From JACKPD01 sp034003145 (lineage in GTDB: Bacteria; Spirochaetota; Spirochaetia; CADAEX01), in NCBI GenBank assembly GCA_034003145.1, contig JAVEZE010000010.1, forward strand, positions 1 to 31,565: 31,565 nt of DNA, written 5' to 3'. Both the position numbers and the translations under genes were made by a program. Shown here one piece after another: positions 25,389 to 31,565 of the stretch; positions within the stretch are counted from its first letter, which is position 1; every line of letters starts with the position of its first letter. The notes beneath the pieces were generated by a model, which did not search any database, was not told where the DNA came from, and saw only the letters and a program-made list of their open reading frames with translations.

Positions 25389-25877
25389 ATGAATATTGGA
25401 TTAAACGTGGTACAGGTTAAAATACCCGAAGGCGCGAATCTCATTTTAGGGCAGTCTCATTTTATCAAGACAGTGGAAGATATTGCCGAGATAGTAATCT
25501 CAAGTGTTCCAGGTGTTGAATACGGCCTTGCTTTCTGCGAAGCGTCAGGCCCTGTTCTTGTAAGAACAGAAGGCAACTCAGAAGAGCTGATTAAAGCATC
25601 CTCTGATAACGCTCTTGCGATAGGAGCCGGGCATTCATTTGTGCTGCTGATAAAAAAGGCTTTCCCGATAAATATACTGAACCAGATCAAGAACTGCCAG
25701 GAGGTAGCTTCGATATACGCGGCTACCGCTAACCCCCTGCAGGTAATTACCGCGGAAACAGGACAGGGGAAAGGGATATTGGGGGTTATCGACGGCTCAT
25801 CTCCGGCAGAAGCTGAAACTGCAGATGATAAAAAAGCACGGAAGGAAATGCTCAGGAAATTCGGATATAAATTCTAA
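25389..25877 (+). CDS. Adenosine-specific kinase family protein (DUF355/COG1839)
   Basis: A 162 aa protein of the small adenosine-specific kinase family, best known from archaea such as Pyrobaculum. Highly conserved blocks are visible: ILGQSHFIKTVEDIAEIV, GLAFCEASGPVLVRTEGN, LAIGAGHSFVLLIKKAFPIN, IYAATANPLQVITAETGQG and RGILGVIDG-like GKGILGVIDGSSP. The family is proposed to phosphorylate adenosine with ATP, although its physiological role in bacteria is poorly tested. AGGAGGAG precedes the ATG at 25389, 18 nt after pheT. The next gene couples a cyclic-nucleotide domain to a nucleosidase-like region, so a shared link to adenine nucleosides is possible. Confidence 0.85.
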   Translation: MNIGLNVVQVKIPEGANLILGQSHFIKTVEDIAEIVISSVPGVEYGLAFCEASGPVLVRTEGNSEELIKASSDNALAIGAGHSFVLLIKKAFPINILNQIKNCQEVASIYAATANPLQVITAETGQGKGILGVIDGSSPAEAETADDKKARKEMLRKFGYKF

Positions 25878-25886
25878 AACTCCCAT

Positions 25887-25912
25887 ATTCCGGCACCAGA
25901 ATTCCGGCGCCA
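25887..25912 (+). repeat. Near-perfect 12-nt direct repeat before the cNMP-domain gene
   Basis: ATTCCGGCACCA (25887-25898) and ATTCCGGCGCCA (25901-25912) differ at one base and are offset by 14 nt. The second copy ends next to the AGGAGG ribosome site (25916-25921). It may be a local duplication or a small regulatory element in the intergenic leader; no function is known. Confidence 0.45.
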
Positions 25913-25930
25913 AACAGGAGGAATTTGATA

Positions 25931-28135
25931 ATGGGAACCACACCGAAGGATACACTTGGCAGTAAAGATGTGAACAGCAGCCAGCCGGCAAACAGGAAGA
26001 CAAGCCGAACTTTAAATATGAATACAGGTATGCCTTCCGGGAAAAATGACTGGACTTACGATCTCAGACAGGAAAGCGATGCTGCTATTGAGCTGCTGGA
26101 AGGGGTTATCCCGTTCAGGTTTCTCTCAACTGCTGAAAAAAAGAAACTGATCAAAAACTTAAGGAAATATACTTTCCGCAAGGGAGAGATAATATACAGC
26201 AAGGGCGATTCTGACGACAGCATGTTTCTGATAAAAAAAGGGGCTGTCGAAACTATTGATTACAGGGCTGCCGGGACTGTAAGAATAAATGTAATTACTT
26301 CAGGCCACTATTTCGGTGAGCGCTCGGCGATTTTTAACCAGAAAAGAATATATACTGTGAGGGCACTTTCCGATGTGCAGTGCTACACTATTTCAGGAAG
26401 AAATTTCAGAAAACTTATCCATTCCTCCAAAGCTTTTTCAAAAGCAATGAGTACTATCCTTAAAAACAAGCAGGGAATATTTGCCGCATTTGAGCGGTTC
26501 AAGTCTGAAGTTCTCCAGGGTATCAATAAAGGCAATATAGAAATAAAAGACATTATCCCTTACTACCGCGAGATGGAACCTGCTCTGCATGTTGATATAA
26601 ATAACAGCGAGACAATTGACACACTCGCGCTTGACTATGCCATAAAGCGGCTCCCCGGAAATGTAACTGAAAATTTTATATATGTACTTATTGATGAGCT
26701 TTATGAGCACATACCTGAACCATGGAAGCTGTTTGACCCTTCACCTGCGGTAGCAAGGAGGAGAAGGTGCTGGAAAATGATGCCGGGACAGACTATGATG
26801 CTCTACCGCCCCGGGGTAACCGATCTTCTTGATCTTATCACATGCCTTTGCGTTTTAACAGTTGAAGCTGAAAAAATCAAGACAAGGCTTTCTGAGCACA
26901 GAATCCTGCTTGCTATCAAAAATCATTTATCAAAAAAACAGCTTTCTGCAAAAGGAAAGGAAAAAAGTGATTCAGAGTTTCTTAAAACGCTTCCTTTCAC
27001 AGTGAGCGAAATTACCGGGCTTAAAACTGTATGGCCGGAAGATACCCTGAAATATCTTTATCAGACAGCGCTTCACAGCGGCATATTTCATCTTATAATA
27101 AAAAGGCAGCTTGAGCTTTACAGTACAAGAAGATCAGAAATGTGGCTTTCCCAGATCGGCGACGCAGTAAGAGATCTGACAGGTTACAAAGCCAACGAAC
27201 TTCCCCAGGATGTAAAGGTGCATATCATAAGCAGCAATACCCATTCAGTTATAAACTGCCTTAACTCATCACTTCTTGAGAGGATGGAAGAGATAATCGC
27301 CTGGGGAGAGAAGAACAGGCACCCTGTCACAAAAAAGAAATGGCACAACAGGCATGATATGCTGTATGCCCTTTCAAGGGATTTTCTGGATGAGGAAGAT
27401 GAGAAAAATCCCGGCAGCACCAAAATATCTGACGGTATTATAAAACTTGACCGGACTGTCTCAACAGGAATCAGGGTGCAGATTTTCAGCCTGCGCAAGC
27501 TTGAAAACAGGAATATTGATCCGGGACTTCCTGGAATACCTGAAAAATCACAATCGCTGATCCTTAATATTGATTACGCGTTCGGGGAACAGGCTTCTGA
27601 AATTATGAGAAATCTTCTGCTGCAGTTCGGGAAAAACCTGGGCAGCATCAATATCCTGGGAAAGGCGGGAGCGCTGCTTGGAAACAGGGGAGACATCCTT
27701 CTTCCTGAAGCATTTATCGGGCAGTCTGAAGATCTTTTTCTTCCTGTTGAAAACAGGGCATTTAAAACAATTAATCGTTTGCAAAACCGGCTTGCTGAAA
27801 CTAAAATATACAGAGGGCCAATGCTTACGGTGGACGGCACAATGTTTCAGAACAGTATGATGCTTTCTTTTTACAGGCATATCTGGGACTGTATAGGGCT
27901 TGAAATGGAAGGGGTATATTATCTAAGACAGATTGTTGAAGCGCATCAGCATGGACTTATTGCGGATAATATCCCGATGAATTTTTATTATTATGTCTCG
28001 GATCTTCCTGCAAAACCGAAAAGCCAGCTTTCTACAGGTATGAACGCGTTTGAGGGGATCCCTCCCCTGTATGCTGTAACACGGGAAGTGCTTACTGATA
28101 TCTTTACAATGGAATCAGCAGTTAAAAACAATTGA
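25931..28135 (+). CDS. Cyclic-nucleotide-binding-domain protein with a nucleoside phosphorylase/nucleosidase-like C-terminus
   Basis: A 734 aa cytoplasmic protein with no membrane segments. GGAGG (25917-25921) favours ATG 25931 over the TTG at 25925. Residues about 55-185 form a CRP-type cNMP-binding domain: KGEIIYSKGDSDDSMFLIKKG, then HYFGERSAIFNQKRIYTVRAL, where Glu130 and Arg139 hold the places of the ribose- and phosphate-binding residues. Residues about 190-530 are mostly helical and unrecognised. Residues about 540-695 read like a PNP/UDP-family fold: LGKAGALLGNRGDILLPEAF (576-595), the substrate-type IGLEMEGVYY with Met659-Glu660, and YYYVSDLP with Ser690-Asp691. AMP nucleosidase and related enzymes have GKxGxL, 'ME' and 'SD' signatures in the same order. 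The enzymatic reading is inference. A response-regulator gene follows 14 nt downstream. Confidence 0.7.
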   Translation: MGTTPKDTLGSKDVNSSQPANRKTSRTLNMNTGMPSGKNDWTYDLRQESDAAIELLEGVIPFRFLSTAEKKKLIKNLRKYTFRKGEIIYSKGDSDDSMFLIKKGAVETIDYRAAGTVRINVITSGHYFGERSAIFNQKRIYTVRALSDVQCYTISGRNFRKLIHSSKAFSKAMSTILKNKQGIFAAFERFKSEVLQGINKGNIEIKDIIPYYREMEPALHVDINNSETIDTLALDYAIKRLPGNVTENFIYVLIDELYEHIPEPWKLFDPSPAVARRRRCWKMMPGQTMMLYRPGVTDLLDLITCLCVLTVEAEKIKTRLSEHRILLAIKNHLSKKQLSAKGKEKSDSEFLKTLPFTVSEITGLKTVWPEDTLKYLYQTALHSGIFHLIIKRQLELYSTRRSEMWLSQIGDAVRDLTGYKANELPQDVKVHIISSNTHSVINCLNSSLLERMEEIIAWGEKNRHPVTKKKWHNRHDMLYALSRDFLDEEDEKNPGSTKISDGIIKLDRTVSTGIRVQIFSLRKLENRNIDPGLPGIPEKSQSLILNIDYAFGEQASEIMRNLLLQFGKNLGSINILGKAGALLGNRGDILLPEAFIGQSEDLFLPVENRAFKTINRLQNRLAETKIYRGPMLTVDGTMFQNSMMLSFYRHIWDCIGLEMEGVYYLRQIVEAHQHGLIADNIPMNFYYYVSDLPAKPKSQLSTGMNAFEGIPPLYAVTREVLTDIFTMESAVKNN

Positions 28136-28149
28136 ATCTGGAGAGGACA

Positions 28150-29400
28150 ATGAAAAAAGTATTGATAATTGATGAAAATGAGGAATTCCGGCAGTATCTT
28201 GAGAAAAAATTTGCAGAACTTAATTTTGAAGTTTTCAGCGGAATAAACGGGCTTGACGGCTCGCTTAAGCTGAGGAAAATAATTCCCGACCTCATAGTAA
28301 TGGATTACATGCTTACAAGAAAAAGCTCCCAGGAAATACTTGTTGAAAAAGAGCAAAATCCGAATACAGCATCAATACCTGTAATTCTTCTTACAAGCAG
28401 AATTGATAAAAGCAGAATTGTCGAGCTTGCGAAATACGGTGTTAAAAAAATACTGTCAAAACCGGTCAAGATTGACTCTCTCTTCAAAGGTGTTTCAGAG
28501 ATATTCAAGTTAGAGGTGGAGGTTGATGATTCCCCCTGCATAATTGAGGCAAACTATAACGATGAGATTATCTTTATTGAAATTGCGCGAGGGCTTAATA
28601 CAGAAAAAATTGATATTCTGCAATTCCGCCTGAATGAGCTTATAAAAATTTATAATATTGTGCATCCAAAAATACTGCTGATGATGTCAGGTATTGAAAT
28701 TGAGGATAAAAATATTTTCAAATTACGAAACCTTCTTGATATTGTTGTAAAAAGCACAAATGAAAAGACTGATCAGATAATGATCCTGACCAATGCCGGT
28801 GAAATAAAGGATTATGTTAAATCAGTTCCTGAATTCAGGGGGATAAGGACAACAAGCAACTTAAGTGACGCGCTTGATGAACTGATAGGACAGAAAGGTG
28901 ATACATATGCCCAGGACAAGGTAGTTGAAGATAATCTGCTGGGCGCAAAGCTTACCGGGAATATGCAGGAAGGAAAAATTGAAATGCGCTTTGAGGCAGA
29001 AAATCTTCTCAGGCAGCTTGAAACGATCGGCAGCAAAGTGAAAATCGCAATTGTTGATGATGATTTTGTGATACGGCAGCTTGTTAAAACTGTTTTTAAA
29101 TCGCTTGACTGGCAGCTTGATCTTTATGAAAACGGGAAAAAATTTGTCGAGGCACTTCCAGGAGTAGAGTATGATCTTGTATTTCTTGATGTAATGATGC
29201 CGGAGCTTGACGGATTCGGGGTTATGGAATATATGAACAGGGAGAAAATCAAGACACCGATAATTATCCTTTCTGCCTTGTCCCAGAAGGAAACAGTTCT
29301 CAAGGCTGTCAAATACGGCGTTAGAAGCTATATGACTAAACCGTTGAAACCTGATGCCATAAAAAGAAAAACAGCGGAAATATTGAATCCGGGATTTTGA
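28150..29400 (+). CDS. REC - STAS-like - REC response regulator
   Basis: A 416 aa protein without a DNA-binding domain. The start is ATG 28150 behind GGAGAGG; the TTG at 28132 overlaps the previous gene and lies ahead of that site. Receiver 1 (about 1-120) has Asp8-Glu9, phosphoacceptor Asp52 in LIVMDYML, Thr82 and Lys104. Residues about 128-250 look like a STAS (anti-sigma-factor antagonist) fold: DEIIFIEIARGLNTEKIDIL, KILLMMSGIEIED, DQIMILTNAGEIKDYVK. Receiver 2 (about 297-416) has IVDDDF, Asp347 in LVFLDVMMPELDGFG, Ser in LSA and a Lys in MTKPLKP. It probably relays signals by protein contacts between the hybrid kinase encoded next and the nucleosidase-like protein before it. Confidence 0.82.
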   Translation: MKKVLIIDENEEFRQYLEKKFAELNFEVFSGINGLDGSLKLRKIIPDLIVMDYMLTRKSSQEILVEKEQNPNTASIPVILLTSRIDKSRIVELAKYGVKKILSKPVKIDSLFKGVSEIFKLEVEVDDSPCIIEANYNDEIIFIEIARGLNTEKIDILQFRLNELIKIYNIVHPKILLMMSGIEIEDKNIFKLRNLLDIVVKSTNEKTDQIMILTNAGEIKDYVKSVPEFRGIRTTSNLSDALDELIGQKGDTYAQDKVVEDNLLGAKLTGNMQEGKIEMRFEAENLLRQLETIGSKVKIAIVDDDFVIRQLVKTVFKSLDWQLDLYENGKKFVEALPGVEYDLVFLDVMMPELDGFGVMEYMNREKIKTPIIILSALSQKETVLKAVKYGVRSYMTKPLKPDAIKRKTAEILNPGF

Positions 29401-29419
29401 TGGCAGAGGGAGGATACAG

Positions 29420-31565
29420 ATGATTTCATACGAGAATCTGCTTGCCGATTATGTTGAAAATTCCCCTTACGCGATTTTTATATTTAATAAAGATTTTGAG
29501 ATACTGAAAGCCAATAAATCTTTTAAATTACTGGCAGGCAGGTATGGTGAAGAGCCGGCAGGAAAAAATCTTGCATATCTATTAAGCCGCGATTTTATGA
29601 AAGAGTTTATAAGCCGGCTTAATGAAATTGGAAATACTGGTACAGGCAGTATCAGATATGAATACAGCGAAAAAGAAAAACCTGGAAAATTTTATACTGT
29701 AAGAATCCATTCGGCAGCAGATGAGCAAGGTGAAAAACTCTTTATTGGTTTGATTGACGATATATCAGAGTTGAAAACAGCAGAAAAACAGCTTGAGGAA
29801 GCAAAAGGGCTTGCAGAACAGGCAGCGAAAACAAAATCAGACTTTCTGGCAAATGTAAGCCATGAGATAAGAACTCCTCTCCACACAATTATGGGTATGT
29901 CGGAACTTATCCTTGATACCCCGCTTGATGTAGAGCAAAAGGAATACAGCGACCAGATCCTTTTTTCCGCAGGTGTTCTTTTAAGCCTGGTAAACGATAT
30001 ACTTGATTTTTCCAAGATAGAGGCAGGAAAGCTTGAGCTTGAGAATATCGCTTACAATCTGTATGAAACGCTTGAAGACGCAGTTACCCTGATAGCAATG
30101 GAAGCCCATAAAAAAGGTCTTGAGGTTGTGCTCTCTATTTCGCCTGATGTTCCTGAAATAATTGAGGGTGACCCGGTAAGGCTCCGGCAGGTTGTGATGA
30201 ACCTTCTTAACAATGCGATTAAATTCACCAAAAAGGGTGAGATTGTTGTAAGCGCCTGCATGGAATCAATGGCATCTGCATCTGGTGAAGAAATGAAAAT
30301 CCGGTTTTCTGTCAGCGATACTGGTATAGGTATTCCTGAAAGCAGGAAAAACCTTCTTTTTAACGTCTTTACCCAGGTGGATTCCTCAATAACCCGGAAA
30401 TACGGCGGGACAGGGCTGGGCCTTTCGATAAGCAAAAAACTGGCTGAACTTTTCGGCGGTGAAATCGGGCTTGAAAGTACTGAAGGGGCAGGTTCCCTAT
30501 TCTGGTTTACCATCCGTACCCGGATTTCCGCATTGCAAGAGGTTCGCCATTCCCTGGCAATAAAACTGCCTGTGAAAATTGATATACTGCTTGTTGATGA
30601 TAATGAAACAAGCAGAAAGCAGGTAAAAAAATATCTTGATGAGATTGGAATCAGGGTTTATGAGGCTGATAACGGAAAAGAGGCTATCTCTTTTCTTGCG
30701 AGCTACAGCCGCGGAGCAGCTGATATAGACCTGATGCTTATTGACCAGAGAATGCCGGGAATGGACGGCTGGCAGCTTGCCAGCGAGATAAAATCGGAAA
30801 GCAGATATTCAGAGATCAAAAAAATCCTTATGACACCTATAGGAATGGGAGGGGATGAGGCAAAGATGAAGCTCCTCAACTGGTTTGACGGGTATATCAA
30901 CAAACCGGTAAAAAAGAGGCAGCTTTACAGCGCTGTATTCAAGGCGCTTGGAATAGCAATGGATGCAGAAGAGGAGGACAGCACAGCTGGGCAGGAACTC
31001 AGCGTAATTCAGGAACTGCTCCTTAACAGCAAAAAGAAATTTTTACTTGCAGAGGACTATTACATAAACCAGAAGCTTTTTAAGACTATCCTTAATAATT
31101 TCAATATTGATGTATCTGTGGCAGATAACGGACTGGAAGCGGTTGAGCTTGCCAGGAAAGAGAAGTTTGACCTGATTCTGATGGACATACAGATGCCGGT
31201 GATGAACGGATTTGATGCCTCGAGAAGAATAAAAGAGATGGGCGTAACCACTCCCATAATAGCAGTTACCGCAAATGCCATTGCCGGCGAAAGGGAAAAG
31301 TGTCTTGAGGCAGGGATGGATGATTTTCTTTCCAAGCCTTTTAAAAAGGGAGACCTTGTTCCGCTTTTCAGCAAGTGGCTCATAGTAGGAGATGAAGTGG
31401 CTGATCTTGAGGAACTGGATCCTGTTCCTGAAAAAAGCGGAAACAGTATTCATGTGAATAACGGAAAGCCTGTGGTGCTCCCTAAAGCTCCGCCTGCCGG
31501 TACGCTCACAGGCGGAACTGCGGCCAAAGCTGTTATGCCGGAAATGATTGACTATAATGACGCGC
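29420..31565 (+). CDS. Hybrid sensor histidine kinase (PAS-HisKA-HATPase-REC-REC), 3' end cut by window edge
   Basis: The frame is open from ATG 29420 (GAGGGAGGA just upstream) to the window edge, 715 codons seen. Domains in order: an N-terminal PAS-like domain (about 8-118), HisKA with His148 in SDFLANVSHEIRTPLHTIMG, HATPase_c with VMNLLNNAIKFTKKGEI, VSDTGIGIPES and KYGGTGLGLSISKKL, a receiver at about 390-515 (LLVDDNETSRKQ, phosphoacceptor Asp in LMLIDQRMPGMDGW), and a second receiver at about 535-655 (LLAEDYYINQKL, LILMDIQMPVMNGFD, LSKPFKKGD). A proline/glycine-rich tail begins near 665, and an Hpt domain may follow outside the window, as in BarA-type kinases. There is no transmembrane segment, so it is a cytoplasmic sensor. 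It lies 19 nt after the REC-STAS-REC gene, likely in one operon. Confidence 0.9.
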   Translation, partial: MISYENLLADYVENSPYAIFIFNKDFEILKANKSFKLLAGRYGEEPAGKNLAYLLSRDFMKEFISRLNEIGNTGTGSIRYEYSEKEKPGKFYTVRIHSAADEQGEKLFIGLIDDISELKTAEKQLEEAKGLAEQAAKTKSDFLANVSHEIRTPLHTIMGMSELILDTPLDVEQKEYSDQILFSAGVLLSLVNDILDFSKIEAGKLELENIAYNLYETLEDAVTLIAMEAHKKGLEVVLSISPDVPEIIEGDPVRLRQVVMNLLNNAIKFTKKGEIVVSACMESMASASGEEMKIRFSVSDTGIGIPESRKNLLFNVFTQVDSSITRKYGGTGLGLSISKKLAELFGGEIGLESTEGAGSLFWFTIRTRISALQEVRHSLAIKLPVKIDILLVDDNETSRKQVKKYLDEIGIRVYEADNGKEAISFLASYSRGAADIDLMLIDQRMPGMDGWQLASEIKSESRYSEIKKILMTPIGMGGDEAKMKLLNWFDGYINKPVKKRQLYSAVFKALGIAMDAEEEDSTAGQELSVIQELLLNSKKKFLLAEDYYINQKLFKTILNNFNIDVSVADNGLEAVELARKEKFDLILMDIQMPVMNGFDASRRIKEMGVTTPIIAVTANAIAGEREKCLEAGMDDFLSKPFKKGDLVPLFSKWLIVGDEVADLEELDPVPEKSGNSIHVNNGKPVVLPKAPPAGTLTGGTAAKAVMPEMIDYNDA

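Noticed and set aside
29692..31453. Several minus-strand ORFs over the right end of the window.
   Set aside because: The plus strand carries an uninterrupted hybrid kinase frame from 29420 to the edge with every expected motif.

Overview
This window looks like chromosomal DNA of an anaerobic spirochaete (Treponema/Spirochaeta-like). The clues are a two-subunit phenylalanyl-tRNA synthetase of the archaeal/spirochaetal type (PheS 513 aa, short PheT 571 aa), a solute-binding protein whose mature N-terminus begins AGGGKEAAA after the signal peptide, a citrate lyase operon for fermentation, and many multidomain signalling proteins. This placement is an inference from gene content; there is no rRNA or tRNA here to confirm it.

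Minus-strand block, 1-7920. A Mut7-C-type RNase with a ubiquitin-like N-terminus (7183-7920) is followed by a two-component system: a two-component-propeller/Y_Y_Y sensor kinase (3842-7060) overlapping a NarL/LuxR-type response regulator (3216-3845). A perfect 10-bp inverted repeat and a plausible activator-dependent promoter lie between the regulator and the citrate lyase genes citC-citD-citE-citF (citF runs off the left edge). The regulator pair is therefore the obvious candidate controller of citrate fermentation.

Plus-strand transport operon, 8003-13785. A good sigma70-type promoter precedes a periplasmic binding protein, a fused two-unit permease, an ABC ATPase, an RpiR/SIS regulator and a HAD hydrolase. 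By sequence class the transporter belongs to the 'iron(III)/Fbp' group, but the RpiR and HAD partners point to a phosphorylated sugar or related organic phosphate as substrate. A Cache-type sensor kinase follows from its own promoter; its reading frame is broken between sensor and kinase halves (13923-15862). An unusual tandem 11-bp repeat lies just behind it.

Middle region, 16006-20836: a NUDIX hydrolase (minus), a divergent thymidine-kinase-like protein, a small P-loop kinase and the bifunctional 23S rRNA methyltransferase RlmKL.

Right region, 20881-31565, reads as one long co-directional run with no clear terminator: a TIGR00300/LOR-SDH (ornithine cyclodeaminase-like) protein, pheS, pheT, an archaeal-type adenosine-specific kinase, then a signalling cassette. 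The cassette comprises a protein with an N-terminal cyclic-nucleotide-binding domain and a C-terminal region resembling a nucleoside phosphorylase/nucleosidase, a REC-STAS-like-REC protein, and a PAS-HisKA-HATPase-REC-REC hybrid kinase that runs off the right edge. The cNMP-binding/nucleosidase-like fusion with its two signalling partners is the most novel-looking system in the window.

No tRNA, rRNA, insertion sequence, prophage or CRISPR array was recognised. No gap between genes exceeds about 200 bp.
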